A stretch of DNA of 64,000 nt from Candidatus Defluviibacillus avedoerensis (GCA_016703665.1 JADJBS010000001.1:248001-312000), one strand, 5' to 3'. Counted from the stretch's first letter, positions 53,859 through 63,067 are shown. Notes: generated by a model from the letters alone, not told the origin. Numbers and translations are program-made.

Positions 53859-54719
53859 TTAACCCGCCGTCGTCACGGTCTCGTGTGCCAGACACAGGTC
53901 TGTCCAGGCCTTGGCCTTTTCCGGCAGGTTGCGCAGCAGGTAGGCTGGGTGGTAAGTCACCACCACGGGCGTGTTGCCAAAGCGGTGAACCTGCCCGCGA
54001 AGCTTGCCCACGGGGATGTTGTCCACCCCTGGCACCGTGGGTGCCAGCAAGGAGTTGATGGCAAAACGCCCCATGGCCAGGATGATTTTGGGTTGCAGCA
54101 ACTCAATCTGACGAAGCAAGTAAGGCGTGCACTGGGCAATCTCGTCAGGAGCAGGGTTGCGGTTGCCGGGCGGACGACACTTGAGCACGTTGGCGATGTA
54201 CACCCGGTCATGGCGGGCCAGGCCAAGCGAGCGAAGCATGTTGTCCAGCAGCTTACCCGCCTGTCCGACGAAGGGTTCACCTTGCAGGTCTTCGTTCTCG
54301 CCAGGGGCTTCGCCGACGATCAGCCAGTCAACTTGAGGGGGAGCGTCGGGGTCAAGGGTCGCTTGGCCGACGCCAAACACGGTGTTCTTGCGGGTCTGGC
54401 ACAGGCTACAGGCCTGGCACTGGCTCACGCTGGCTTGCAGCTCGGGCCAAGTTTGGGTAGCCAAAGCGCTGTCCACTCGGGGTGGGCGTGCTGACGCTGC
54501 GACCTGTACTGGCAGCACTGTTTTGTGGGGAGTGGCTGGCTGTTTTTCTTCAATAATTTCAGCGTTTTGGCTTACTGGTATTGATTTATTTGCTTCTATA
54601 TCAATAGCATTTGACGCCGCAGCCACCGGCACAAGCACCGCCGCCTGCTGGGGCCACCAGACGGTGACGCCCATGGCATCCAGCATGGCGCGCTGACGGT
54701 CATCCAGGTTCAAACTCAT
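53859..54719 (-). CDS. Uracil-DNA glycosylase, type 4/5 (Fe-S)
   Basis: A 286-residue protein with a low-complexity N-terminal extension (about residues 1-105) and a catalytic region: CQACSLCQTRKNTVFG (two Fe-S Cys), the DNA-binding motif GEAPGENEDLQGEPFVGQAGKLLDNML, then VYIANVLKCRPPGNRNPAPDEIAQC with the remaining Cys, and VVTYHPAYLLRN. It removes uracil from DNA in base excision repair. It precedes the rimI gene (starts 10 bases from its end). Confidence 0.92.
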   Translation of the reverse strand: MSLNLDDRQRAMLDAMGVTVWWPQQAAVLVPVAAASNAIDIEANKSIPVSQNAEIIEEKQPATPHKTVLPVQVAASARPPRVDSALATQTWPELQASVSQCQACSLCQTRKNTVFGVGQATLDPDAPPQVDWLIVGEAPGENEDLQGEPFVGQAGKLLDNMLRSLGLARHDRVYIANVLKCRPPGNRNPAPDEIAQCTPYLLRQIELLQPKIILAMGRFAINSLLAPTVPGVDNIPVGKLRGQVHRFGNTPVVVTYHPAYLLRNLPEKAKAWTDLCLAHETVTTAG

Positions 54720-54728
54720 GGCTTGACT

Positions 54729-55186
54729 TTACAGTGTCTTGCTCATCACAACCGCGTCTTCGCGCTTGCCGCCGTCCGCAGGGTAATAGTCTTTGCGGCG
54801 CCCCACCCGCACAAAGCCCAGGTGCTCGTAAACCGCCAGGGCCTGTTGGTTACCCGCACGCACCTCCAGCCACAGGCATTGGGTACCTTGCCCACGCGAC
54901 CAGATCGCCAGGCCCTGTATCAGTACGCTGGCCCAACCCTGGCGTTGGTAGGCGGGGGCACGGTGATGTTGAGCAAATGGACCTCGTCCACGCCCCGCAT
55001 CGCCACAAAGTAGCCCAGCAGCGTGTGTCCAGCTATCAGCAGCTGGCAGTTATAGCCCGCTTGCAAGGAGTCTGCAAAGTTGCGCTCGGTCCAGGGGTGG
55101 CTGTAGGCGGTACGCTCGATGGCGACCACCTCGGCAATCCTCGCCGGGGTCAAGGTTTCAAACGCTGCTTCGGTCGTTGCGTTCAT
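54729..55186 (-). pseudogene. rimI: Ribosomal-protein-alanine N-acetyltransferase, one-base frameshift
   Basis: From ATG 55186 the reading frame gives MNATTEAAFETLTPARIAEVV, ERTAYSHPWTERNFADSLQAGYN and LLNITV, then changes. With one base added near 54955 it continues APAYQRQGWASVLIQGLAIWSRG, VYEHLGFVRVGRRKDYY and ends with VVMSKTL at 54729. The acetyl-CoA motif (Q/R-x-x-G-x-G/A) and the C-terminal AVYEHLGF are those of RimI, which acetylates the N terminus of ribosomal protein S18. It overlaps tsaB by ATGA, the usual arrangement. Probably a sequencing error in a real gene, since it sits in the conserved tsaB-rimI pair. Confidence 0.85.
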
Positions 55187-55968
55187 CGGCCAGGAAAAGC
55201 CACAGTCGCAGCCTCAAGCGGCACGGCCGTTGCCAATTCAGCCGCCGCACGCAAAACCGCCCGCTCTTCGGTGGTTTGCGCCACCTTGTCACGTACATAG
55301 ACCGGATGAGCCAGCGCGGCGCTTGTGGCATGGCCAGCGGCCAGCAAAGTAGGCGCCAGGCGAAGCATGGCTGTGGCGGTGGGCAAAGCCTCGACCCCTG
55401 ACCGCGCGCGGGCATGCGCGGGCATGCGATGGCCGTAGTTGGCAAACACATTGCCAGCGGGTATCCAGTTACCTGCATCTACCAGATTTTCTGGCTTAAC
55501 AAGCCGTTTTGGCATATCACATAACCATTGTTTGCTATTAAAATAATAGTATCCTGTGTACATCTCGTCCATGCGGGCGTCCAGCATGGCCAAAACAGCG
55601 GCCGTTTCTGGCGAGCCCATCTTTGTCCGCGCGTCCTCGGCCACAGCCATCAGGCTGTCAATGCCCAAAACAGGCCGCCCGGATGCAAACCCCAAGCCTT
55701 GCGCCACCGCACAGGAGGTGCGCAAGCCAGTAAACGAGCCGGGGCCCACGCCAAAAGCAATGGCGTCCAATGCCGCAAAGGTCAACCCCGCTTGCGCCAT
55801 CAGCAACTGAATGGTGGGCAACAAGGTGCTGGATGATTGCGCGGCACCCGGGCCTGTGTGGGTCCACACCTGTTGGCTGGTGCCGCCCAGGCCGCTGCCC
55901 ACTGCGATCGACATGATGTCGGTGCTGGTGTCAAAGGCAAGGATGTTCAACTGGGGCAAGCTTGGCAT
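55183..55968 (-). CDS. tsaB: tRNA threonylcarbamoyladenosine biosynthesis protein TsaB
   Basis: A 261-residue ASKHA-fold protein with LNILAFDTSTDIMSIAVG, QSSSTLLPTIQLLMAQAG and the diagnostic IAFGVGPGSFTGLRTSCAVAQGLGFA. It forms the TsaBDE complex that adds the threonylcarbamoyl group to A37 of ANN-decoding tRNAs, an essential step. The end of the gene overlaps the rimI start by ATGA, so they are coupled. Between residues 150 and 230 it is somewhat longer than the E. coli protein. Confidence 0.93.
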   Translation of the reverse strand: MPSLPQLNILAFDTSTDIMSIAVGSGLGGTSQQVWTHTGPGAAQSSSTLLPTIQLLMAQAGLTFAALDAIAFGVGPGSFTGLRTSCAVAQGLGFASGRPVLGIDSLMAVAEDARTKMGSPETAAVLAMLDARMDEMYTGYYYFNSKQWLCDMPKRLVKPENLVDAGNWIPAGNVFANYGHRMPAHARARSGVEALPTATAMLRLAPTLLAAGHATSAALAHPVYVRDKVAQTTEERAVLRAAAELATAVPLEAATVAFPGR

Positions 55969-55977
55969 TATGAGAAA

Positions 55978-56973
55978 TCAAGGCGGCATTTTCGCTGCTT
56001 GCGCTGACAAAACCGTGGGTTTTGTTGACGATCGCACGCCGAACGTGATGCCCAGTGTCACCAGCGCCAACCCGGCCAGCAGATTCCAGTGCATGGGTTC
56101 ATTCAAAAACAGAACGGCGCCCAGTGCCGACAAGCCTGGCACCAGCGCCGTGATCATGGTCGAGCGCACAGGTCCGAAGTGCTGGACCATTTTGGTAAAC
56201 GTGATGCCCGAAATCACGACCGATCCTACGCCTTGAAACAGCGTGTTAAATACGATTTCGCCCCAGGGGGCCACAGCCAGCTGGCTACCGGCCAACCCCG
56301 TCAACAGCAAAACGGTGTAGACCGGCAAATATGTGGCGGCGGCAAAGCAGGTGATGGCAATCGTGGCTTTGACGGCTGGCAACGCATGGCGGCGCACGAG
56401 CACGCTGTAAAAGGACCAGCACAGCGCCCCGCACATGAAGAGCAGATCGCCCTTCCAGACCTCGCCTCCATCAAACGCATGCAGCAGGCTGCTGCCGCCC
56501 ACCAGCAGGTCGCCTACCAGAATACAAGCCAAACCGATGGCACGGGTCCGGCTGGGTTTGTCGTGCAGCAGCCACATGGCGATCAGCGTGGTCCACAACG
56601 GCAAGCTGCCCGGCAGCAGCACCGATGCATGGGTGGCAGGCGCAAACACAAAGCCGCCATAGGCCAGCAAGGCGTAGCCCAGGCCCCCAAACACTCCGGC
56701 CAAAGCGGTCATTTTGAGGGGGTAGGGCGAGATCCCGAGCCAGCCCGACAACCGCTCTTGCCGAACGATCCACCAGCCCCAGGGCAACAAAATGGCCGAC
56801 GCACCGATGATGCGGGCATAGGCAATGTCAAATGGCGTCATGTTGCGCAGCGCCGCCGCCCGCGCAATCACGATGAAAGACGTCCAGATGGCCACGGTGA
56901 CAACGGCTGCCAGGATGCCGACCGTGCGTGGCGTCAGTGAGAAAGGGATGTCTACGGTACTTACACGCCCCAC
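55978..56973 (-). CDS. DMT family (EamA) transporter
   Basis: A 331-residue inner-membrane protein with ten helices and two EamA repeats: IWTSFIVIARAAALRNMTPFDIAYARI in the first half and LCWSFYSVLVRRHALPAVKATIAITCF in the second, then LFLNEPMHWNLLAGLALVTLGI. It exports or imports small metabolites. It starts inside the end of the DUF1840 gene (13-base overlap). Substrate unknown. Downstream is tsaB on the same strand. Confidence 0.9.
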   Translation of the reverse strand: MGRVSTVDIPFSLTPRTVGILAAVVTVAIWTSFIVIARAAALRNMTPFDIAYARIIGASAILLPWGWWIVRQERLSGWLGISPYPLKMTALAGVFGGLGYALLAYGGFVFAPATHASVLLPGSLPLWTTLIAMWLLHDKPSRTRAIGLACILVGDLLVGGSSLLHAFDGGEVWKGDLLFMCGALCWSFYSVLVRRHALPAVKATIAITCFAAATYLPVYTVLLLTGLAGSQLAVAPWGEIVFNTLFQGVGSVVISGITFTKMVQHFGPVRSTMITALVPGLSALGAVLFLNEPMHWNLLAGLALVTLGITFGVRSSTKPTVLSAQAAKMPP

Positions 56974-57284
56974 ACGATCTCCTTGCCCTCACGGCTGCAG
57001 CGCTTGAGCATGTCCACAAACGGCACAGCGCGCTGGCGCAGCGACACCGCTTCAAACTGGGGCGTGGGCTTGCCTTCGGCATTGGCTTTGTCAACAGCCG
57101 CCCTGTGCTCAGTCTCTTCCGTCTGCACGGCCTGTTCCAGCGCTGCAATCGCAGAAGGCATTTGTTCCGGGGTGATGATGCCCTTAGGCGAAGCCTCTTT
57201 GCCAATGATCGCCAGCACGCGTTTGCCATTGGGCTCCAGCATGATCAAGTCACCAGTGACATTGGATTTGAATTTAAAGAGCAT
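56961..57284 (-). CDS. DUF1840 domain-containing protein
   Basis: A 107-residue cytoplasmic protein. MLFKFKSNVTGDLIMLEPNGKRVLAIIGKEASPKGIITPEQMPSAIAALEQAV matches DUF1840, a small family mostly seen in Betaproteobacteria. It has no known function. It overlaps the EamA gene and diverges from murI. The family call rests on its characteristic opening. Confidence 0.85.
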   Translation of the reverse strand: MLFKFKSNVTGDLIMLEPNGKRVLAIIGKEASPKGIITPEQMPSAIAALEQAVQTEETEHRAAVDKANAEGKPTPQFEAVSLRQRAVPFVDMLKRCSREGKEIVWGV

Positions 57285-57334
57285 GAGCGTTCTTGCCTAC
57301 AAAGCCTTGATTGTGCGGGATAGGACAATGCGGC

Positions 57335-58174
57335 ATGCCTTTCACAGAAGTATTGCCTGCACGCCTCTGTGCTTTGGCACCTATCGGCGTGTTTGACTCG
57401 GGTGTGGGTGGCCTGTCTGTGCTGCGCGCCATCCGTCAGACATTGCCACATCACCCCTTGCTGTACGTGGCAGATACGGCCTACGCACCTTATGGCGAAC
57501 GACCTGCAGCCTTCATCGAAAGCCGTGCAAGCCACATTGCGCGCTTTCTGGTGAGAGAGGGCGCCCAAGCCCTGGTCATAGCCTGCAACACCGCCAGTGT
57601 TCATGCCAGCAAAAGCTTGCGCGCACAGTACACCATCCCCATTGTTGCCATCGAGCCCGCGATCAAGCCTGCCACGGCAATTACCAAAACGGGGGTGATT
57701 GGTGTCCTGGCAACCAACCAAACCCTGGCCAGTGCCAGCGTAGCAAACCTGTGCGCCACTTATGGCAGCCACTGTCGCATCATTTTGCAAGCCTGTCCTG
57801 GGTTGGCAGATCAGGTAGACCGGGGAGATTTTGACAGCTTTGCCACGCGTGCGCTGTTGCAAGATTACCTGACACCGCTACGAGATGCAGGTGCCGATGT
57901 GATCGTGCTAGGGTGTACACACTATCCGTTTTTGAGCCCATTGATACAGTCCATGGTGGGGCTGGGGGTTACCCTGCTGGACCCAGCCGATGCCGTGGCG
58001 CGTGAATTGTTGCGGCGCTTGAATCTGCCTCCTCAAGCTCCGACTGCTCAGGTCAGAGGCGCTACTGCTGACGAACTATTCTTTGTCAGTGGCCCCTTGG
58101 CGAAGGGTCAAGCAGTTCTGTCTGGAGTGTGGGGAGGTGCTCCGTCGGTTGTGCGCTTTCCCCAAAGCCGCTAA
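57335..58174 (+). CDS. murI: Glutamate racemase
   Basis: From ATG 57335 it has 279 residues. The two catalytic cysteines are in ALVIACNTASVHA and VIVLGCTHYPFL, and the opening PIGVFDSGVGGLSVLRAI is typical. It makes D-glutamate for peptidoglycan in the cytoplasm. The open frame extends upstream to 57311, but the family start matches MPFTEV. The C-terminal 30 residues are slightly longer than in E. coli. It is followed by the MarR-type gene on the same strand. Confidence 0.95.
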   Translation: MPFTEVLPARLCALAPIGVFDSGVGGLSVLRAIRQTLPHHPLLYVADTAYAPYGERPAAFIESRASHIARFLVREGAQALVIACNTASVHASKSLRAQYTIPIVAIEPAIKPATAITKTGVIGVLATNQTLASASVANLCATYGSHCRIILQACPGLADQVDRGDFDSFATRALLQDYLTPLRDAGADVIVLGCTHYPFLSPLIQSMVGLGVTLLDPADAVARELLRRLNLPPQAPTAQVRGATADELFFVSGPLAKGQAVLSGVWGGAPSVVRFPQSR

Positions 58175-58204
58175 AAAATCCAATGAACCAAGGGGCTCTT
58201 CCGC

Positions 58205-58240
58205 TTGACAAAAAACACTTTAAACCTAAACTATTCAAGT
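58205..58240 (+). promoter_or_regulatory. Sigma-70-like promoter immediately before the MarR gene
   Basis: TTGACA (58205-58210), a 16-base spacer and TAAACT (58227-58232) precede the ATG at 58241. Transcription would start around 58239, so the message would be nearly leaderless. The stretch ACTTTAAACCTAAACTATTCAAGT (roughly 58217-58240) is AT-rich with partial dyad symmetry, suitable for binding by the MarR protein. Confidence 0.6.
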
Positions 58241-58711
58241 ATGGACATCGAAACCCGAGCCCACAGTGAACACCCCGACGAGCTGCGCCTGTGGCTGCGC
58301 ATGCTCACCTGTACCCAGTTGATTGAAAAGCAGGTGCGCAGCCAGTTACGCGAACAATTTGAAACCACACTCCCCCGCTTTGACCTGATGGCGCAACTGG
58401 AACGGGTGCCCGAGGGCATGAAGATGAAAGAGCTGTCGCGCCGCATGATGGTCACGGGCGGCAACGTGACCGGCATCACTGATCAACTGGTGGCAGAAGG
58501 CTTTGTCGAGCGGGTGGACGTCGAGGGCGACCGACGCGCCTTCCTGGTTCGTCTGACCCCCAAAGGCCGCCACCAGTTTCAGCAAATGGCACAGGCGCAC
58601 GAGGCTTGGATCGTCAGCGCCTTTGCAGGCCTGCAAGCCAAAGAGGTGGGCCAACTTCATCAACTGCTGGGCAAAGTCAAAGCCCATCAAATTCAAAAAA
58701 ATATCCCCTGA
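58241..58711 (+). CDS. MarR family transcriptional regulator
   Basis: A 156-residue dimeric winged-helix protein. The DNA-binding region is PRFDLMAQLERVPEGMKMKELSRRMMVTGGNVTGITDQLVAEGFVERVDVEGDRRAFLVRLTPKGRHQF. It is the first gene of an operon for CoA-ester breakdown, suggesting that its ligand is an aryl- or acyl-CoA or the acid. An alternative start at 58205 would fall on the promoter, so 58241 is preferred. Family is firm. Confidence 0.92.
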   Translation: MDIETRAHSEHPDELRLWLRMLTCTQLIEKQVRSQLREQFETTLPRFDLMAQLERVPEGMKMKELSRRMMVTGGNVTGITDQLVAEGFVERVDVEGDRRAFLVRLTPKGRHQFQQMAQAHEAWIVSAFAGLQAKEVGQLHQLLGKVKAHQIQKNIP

Positions 58712-58728
58712 GACCCACCCTGCAAACC

Positions 58729-59583
58729 ATGAACCACTTCATCCCTTCTACCAACCCCATGCATGGCCAATATGGCGCGCACGCCAGCTTTGTACCCCAA
58801 CACTTTGCCTGGAGCCTGGCAGATGGCGTAGGCACTGTCACGCTGAACCGGCCAGAGCGCAAGAACCCACTCACCTTTGAGTCATATGCCGAACTGCGCG
58901 ATTTTTTCAACGCGCTGCGCTACACGACTGACGTGCGTGCCATCGTCGTCACTGGCGCAGGGGACAACTTCTGCAGCGGTGGTGATGTACATGAAATCAT
59001 TGGCCCACTCACCAAAATGAGCATGCCCGAGTTGTTGTCTTTCACCCGCATGACTGGGGATCTGGTTAAGGCCATGCGCGCCTGTCCGCAGCCCGTGATT
59101 GGTGCCATCGACGGCATTTGCGCAGGTGCTGGGGCCATGATGGCGCTTGCCTGCGACATGCGCTATGGCACGCTGTCTACCAAGGTGGCTTACTTGTTCA
59201 CACGCGTCGGACTGGCAGGGGCCGACATGGGCGCCTGCGCCTTGCTGCCCCGCGTGATCGGGCAAGGCCGGGCGTCTGAGTTATTGTTTACTGGTCGCGC
59301 CATGAACGCTCAAGAGGGCCTCGCCTGGGGCTTCTTCAACGCCTTGCACGACAAAGAAGACCTGCTGACCCAAGCGCTTGCGATGGCAAAAGAGCTCGCC
59401 AGCGGACCCACGTTTGCTCATGGCATGACCAAAACCATGCTGGCACAGGAATGGGCCATGACGATTGACCAGGCGATTGAGGCAGAAGCCCAGGCGCAGG
59501 CTATCTGCATGCAAACCCAGGACTTCACCCGGGCCTACAACGCTTTTGTGGCCAAGCAAAAGCCCGTTTTCGGAGGGGACTGA
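58729..59583 (+). CDS. Enoyl-CoA hydratase/isomerase family protein
   Basis: From ATG 58729 it has 284 residues, a usual crotonase length. AWSLADGVGTVTLNRPERKNPLTFESYAEL and the oxyanion-hole region GDNFCSGGDVHEI, then CAGAGAMMALACDMRYGT, are typical. The acid residues that act on the substrate appear within the ADMGACALLPR segment. It hydrates an enoyl-CoA or performs related chemistry. The upstream frame from 58606 overlaps the MarR gene and is not used. It is in a cluster with a CoA ligase and an acyl-CoA dehydrogenase. Confidence 0.9.
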   Translation: MNHFIPSTNPMHGQYGAHASFVPQHFAWSLADGVGTVTLNRPERKNPLTFESYAELRDFFNALRYTTDVRAIVVTGAGDNFCSGGDVHEIIGPLTKMSMPELLSFTRMTGDLVKAMRACPQPVIGAIDGICAGAGAMMALACDMRYGTLSTKVAYLFTRVGLAGADMGACALLPRVIGQGRASELLFTGRAMNAQEGLAWGFFNALHDKEDLLTQALAMAKELASGPTFAHGMTKTMLAQEWAMTIDQAIEAEAQAQAICMQTQDFTRAYNAFVAKQKPVFGGD

Positions 59584-59584
59584 C

Positions 59585-60766
59585 ATGGCCCCCACGTCCC
59601 TGCGCCCGAATTCAGGCTACACTCTGTTGCCATTCTTTGATGCGGAGCACCAAACGCTGGCCACTGCCTTGGCCGATTGGTCGGGTGCCCAAAGCATCGA
59701 CGAAACCGACGACCGCCGTGCTTGCCGCGACTGGGTTCGCCGCCTGGGCGACAGTGGCTGGCTGCGCTATTGCGTGCCTGCAGCCTTTGGCGGCGCCCTG
59801 CCCAAGCTGGATTCACGCGCCCTGGTTATCCTGCGTGAAACACTGGCCTTTTATTCGCCATTGGCCGACTTTGCCTTTGCCATGCAAGGCCTGGGCAGTG
59901 GTGCGATCACGCTGGCAGGCACACCGGCGCAGCAGGCCAAGTACTTGAGTGCGGTGGCAAGTGGCGACAAGATCGCGGCCTTTGCCCTGAGTGAGCCCGA
60001 TGCAGGTTCCGATGTGGCCGCTATGCAAACTGTAGCCAACTATGACGCCAATATTGACGTAATAAGCATAAATGGTACTAAAACCTGGATCAGCAACGGT
60101 GATTTGGCCGATTTTTACTGTGTGTTTGCCAAGACTGATATGGCTGCCGGCTCGCGGGGCATCAGCGCCTTTATTGTGGATGCAGGATCAAAGGGCCTGA
60201 ACAGTGCCGAGCACATCCATGTGATGGCGCCGCATCCGCTGGCTACCCTGCGATTTACGGACTGCCAACTGCCAGCAGACGCGCTTCTGGGCGAGCGTAA
60301 CAAAGGTTTTCACCTGGCCATGCAGACGCTAGACATCTTCCGTGCCAGTGTGGCCGGGGCAGCGCTGGGCATGGCACGGCGGGCCATGGCCGAAGCCATT
60401 GATCACGCAAAGCGCCGCAAGATGTTCGGCCAGACGCTGGCTGACTTCCAGTTGACGCAAGCCCGGCTTGGCGAGATGGCGGCATTGATTGATGCCGCAG
60501 CGCTGCTGACTTACCGCGCAGCCTGGATGCGTGACACCCATACCGACATGGCGCGCTACAGCGCAACCGCTGCCATGGCCAAGATGGCAGCGACTGAGAA
60601 CGCGCAACGCGTGATCGACATGGCCTTGCAAATGCACGGTGGCCTGGGCGTGCAGGTTGGTACCAAGGTGGAAAGCCTGTACCGCGACATCCGCTCGCTG
60701 CGCATCTACGAAGGCGCCACCGAGGTCCAGCAACTCATCATTGGCAAGGCCGTGTTGAAAGGGTGA
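59585..60766 (+). CDS. Acyl-CoA dehydrogenase family protein
   Basis: A 393-residue flavoenzyme. AFALSEPDAGSDVAAMQT (FAD/substrate motif), TKTWISNGDLADFYCVFAKT, GMARRAMAEAIDHAKRRKMFGQTLADFQLTQARLGEM and the C-terminal IRSLRIYEGATEVQQLIIGKAVLKG match ACAD family members; the catalytic Glu is in RIYEGATE. It oxidises an acyl-CoA and passes electrons to ETF. It starts 1 base after the hydratase stop, so translation is coupled. The substrate is presumably related to the aryl/alkyl acid activated by the ligase downstream. Confidence 0.93.
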   Translation: MAPTSLRPNSGYTLLPFFDAEHQTLATALADWSGAQSIDETDDRRACRDWVRRLGDSGWLRYCVPAAFGGALPKLDSRALVILRETLAFYSPLADFAFAMQGLGSGAITLAGTPAQQAKYLSAVASGDKIAAFALSEPDAGSDVAAMQTVANYDANIDVISINGTKTWISNGDLADFYCVFAKTDMAAGSRGISAFIVDAGSKGLNSAEHIHVMAPHPLATLRFTDCQLPADALLGERNKGFHLAMQTLDIFRASVAGAALGMARRAMAEAIDHAKRRKMFGQTLADFQLTQARLGEMAALIDAAALLTYRAAWMRDTHTDMARYSATAAMAKMAATENAQRVIDMALQMHGGLGVQVGTKVESLYRDIRSLRIYEGATEVQQLIIGKAVLKG

Positions 60767-60769
60767 TAC

Positions 60770-62380
60770 ATGAACGCGCAAAAAGACAGTTTTGTTGCAG
60801 ACCGCTTGCCACCCGCCGAGCAGCTTCCAAAAATGCGTTATGACGCACCTGAATTGCGGTTCGCATCGCACATCAACCTGGTGGAGGAATTACTCGACAA
60901 GGCCGATGCCAAAGGCTGGGCCCACAGACTTTTGCTGCGCTCGCCCGGTGTGGTGCTGAGCTATGCCGAGGTGCGCGAGCGGGTAGACCGCATGGCCCGG
61001 GTGCTGGTGGGGGATTGTGGGCTCATCCCAGGTAACCGGGTTTTGCTGCGAGGCGGCAACTCGATTGGCATGGCGCTGGCGTGGCTGGCCGTCGTCAAGG
61101 CGGGCATGGTTGCGGTGGCTACCATGCCCTTGTTGCGTGCCAAGGAATTGGCAGAGATCATCGACAAGGCACAGCCCAGTTTGTCATTGTGCGAAGCCAA
61201 ACTGGCCGCAGAGCTGCAGGCTGTGCCGGGTGCGCCACCGCTGATTCAATTCAACGCAGATCAAGACAAGGATTCTTTGGCTAAGCGGGCTGAGCACAAG
61301 AACGGTGACTTTCAGGCATGTGCCACTGCCGCCGACGACATTGCGCTGATGGCTTTTACCTCAGGCACAACCGGCAAGCCAAAAGCCGTGGTGCACAGCC
61401 ACCGCGATGTGCTTGCGGGCTGTGAATGCTGGCCGCGCCACATCCTCCGGGCCACACCAGACGACATCGTGATGGGCTCTCCACCGCTGGCGTTCACCTT
61501 TGGCCTGGGAGGGCTGCTGCTGTTTCCCATGTGGGCAGGGGCCAGCGTCTACTTTCCTGACGTGCCCTACACGCCCGACGGCATGGCGCGCATCATTCAT
61601 GACACGCAGGCCACCATCTGCTACACCGCACCCACTTTCTATCGCCAGTTGGCACCGCACATGAAGCTGCTCGCCGCAGAGCGCGGCGCGCCGGCCTTGC
61701 GCATCTGCGTCAGCGCCGGCGAAGGCCTGCCCGACGCCACGCGCCAACTCTGGAAGGAAGCCACCGGCATCGAGATGCTCGACGGTATTGGGGCGACAGA
61801 AATGTTCCACATTTTTATATCCAGCGCCGGAGCTGACGTGCGGCGCGGTGCGATTGGCAAGGTCGTAACCGGCTATACGGCAAAGGTGGTGGACGACGAG
61901 GGCAACGAACTGCCACGCGGTCAGGTGGGCAAGTTGGCCGTGATTGGCCCCACAGGCTGCAGGTATCTGGACGATGCGCGGCAGGTCAACTATGTCAAGG
62001 GCGGCTGGAACTACCCAGGCGACGCCTTTATGCAGGATGCTGATGGGTACTTCTTTTACCAGGCCAGGGCAGATGACATGATCATCACGGCGGGATACAA
62101 CGTCGGTGGCCCCGAGGTGGAGGATGCCTTGCTCAAGCACCCTGCCGTGGCCGAATGCGGCGTGATTGGCAAGGCCGACGAAGAGCGCGGCATGATCGTC
62201 AAGGCTTTCGTGGTTCTCAAGCCTGGCCAAGTGGGCGACGCAGCCCTGGTCAAGATCCTGCAAGAGCATGTGAAATCCACCATCGCCCCCTTCAAATATC
62301 CTCGTGAGATTGACTTCGTCACCGCCTTGCCACGTACCGAAACCGGCAAACTCCAACGCTTCAAATTAAGGTCACTATGA
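60770..62380 (+). CDS. Benzoate/2-aminobenzoate-type CoA ligase (AMP-binding)
   Basis: A 536-residue ligase. It contains MAFTSGTTGKPKAVVHSHRDVLA (A3), FGLGGLLLFPMWAGASVYFPD, GIGATEMFHIFISSAG (A5), ADDMIITAGYNVGGPEVEDAL (A8) and RTETGKLQRFKLR with the catalytic Lys. The GIGATEMFHIFIS motif and the overall pattern match benzoate- and anthranilate-CoA ligases. It converts an aromatic acid to its CoA ester for breakdown by the operon. Similarity to 2-aminobenzoate-CoA ligases is from memory and is not certain. It starts 3 bases after the dehydrogenase stop. Confidence 0.85.
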   Translation: MNAQKDSFVADRLPPAEQLPKMRYDAPELRFASHINLVEELLDKADAKGWAHRLLLRSPGVVLSYAEVRERVDRMARVLVGDCGLIPGNRVLLRGGNSIGMALAWLAVVKAGMVAVATMPLLRAKELAEIIDKAQPSLSLCEAKLAAELQAVPGAPPLIQFNADQDKDSLAKRAEHKNGDFQACATAADDIALMAFTSGTTGKPKAVVHSHRDVLAGCECWPRHILRATPDDIVMGSPPLAFTFGLGGLLLFPMWAGASVYFPDVPYTPDGMARIIHDTQATICYTAPTFYRQLAPHMKLLAAERGAPALRICVSAGEGLPDATRQLWKEATGIEMLDGIGATEMFHIFISSAGADVRRGAIGKVVTGYTAKVVDDEGNELPRGQVGKLAVIGPTGCRYLDDARQVNYVKGGWNYPGDAFMQDADGYFFYQARADDMIITAGYNVGGPEVEDALLKHPAVAECGVIGKADEERGMIVKAFVVLKPGQVGDAALVKILQEHVKSTIAPFKYPREIDFVTALPRTETGKLQRFKLRSL

Positions 62381-62769
62381 AACGCCTTCAACCGCCCGAC
62401 TGGGCTGAACCCAAAGGCTATGCCAATGGCATTGCCGCGCGCGGCACTCTGGTGTTTGTGGGGGGACAAATTGGCTGGAACGCCAGCAGCCAGTTTGACA
62501 GCGATGACTTCATTGTCCAGACAGAGCAAGCCCTGCGCAACGTGGCAACGGTATTGAAGGAGGCCGGTGCTGGCCCCGAACACATGGTCCGCATGACCTG
62601 GTATGTGGTGGACCGCGTGGAATACAACGCTCGCCTCAAGGAATTGGGCCAAGCTTACCGGACCGTGATGGGGCGCCACTTTCCGGCCATGAGTTGTGTG
62701 GAGGTGTCTGCCCTGATGGAAGAGCGTGCCAAAGTGGAGATTGAGGTGACGGCGGTATTGCCCGACTGA
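62377..62769 (+). CDS. RidA family protein
   Basis: A 130-residue member of the YjgF/YER057c/UK114 group. KGYANGIAARGTLVFVGGQIGWNASSQF, then QTEQALRNVATVLKEAGAGPEHMVRMTWYVV and MSCVEVSALMEERAKVEIEVTAV are characteristic, but the Arg that binds the carboxylate in RidA proper is not clear. It deaminates reactive enamine/imine intermediates or acts as a related hydrolase, fitting an amino-aromatic route. The ATG overlaps the ligase stop (ATGA). Confidence 0.88.
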   Translation: MKRLQPPDWAEPKGYANGIAARGTLVFVGGQIGWNASSQFDSDDFIVQTEQALRNVATVLKEAGAGPEHMVRMTWYVVDRVEYNARLKELGQAYRTVMGRHFPAMSCVEVSALMEERAKVEIEVTAVLPD

Positions 62770-62835
62770 TGGCGTCTGGGCCGGGCGAGGCACCGTATGA
62801 TTCAAAGCCCGGTTCAACCCCTTTGGAGAGTTCAC

Positions 62836-63027
62836 ATGCCAACGTACCACATCGAGATGATGGAAGGTCGCACGATCGCGCAAAAGAAAAAGCTGGTCGA
62901 GGAAATCACCCGCATCACCGTTGAGGTGTTGGGCGGCACACCCGATGCCGTGGACATCTTGATTACCGACGTCAAGCGCGAGAACTGGGCAACCGGCGGC
63001 AAACTGTGGTCTGAGCCACGCAACTGA
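62836..63027 (+). CDS. 4-oxalocrotonate tautomerase-like protein
   Basis: A 63-residue protein starting MPTYHIEMMEGRTIAQKKKLVEEITRITVEVLGGTPDAVDILITDVKRENWATGGKLWSE. After Met removal, Pro1 would be the catalytic base of tautomerase enzymes; the Arg at about residue 11 is also conserved. It would isomerise an unsaturated oxo acid. It begins 66 bases after RidA with GGAGAG as ribosome site. A small, probably hexameric, enzyme in the catabolic operon. Confidence 0.9.
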   Translation: MPTYHIEMMEGRTIAQKKKLVEEITRITVEVLGGTPDAVDILITDVKRENWATGGKLWSEPRN

Positions 63028-63067
63028 TGCAACGCCAGCACGCGTGTCGCCCCACCCTCAAACCCTG

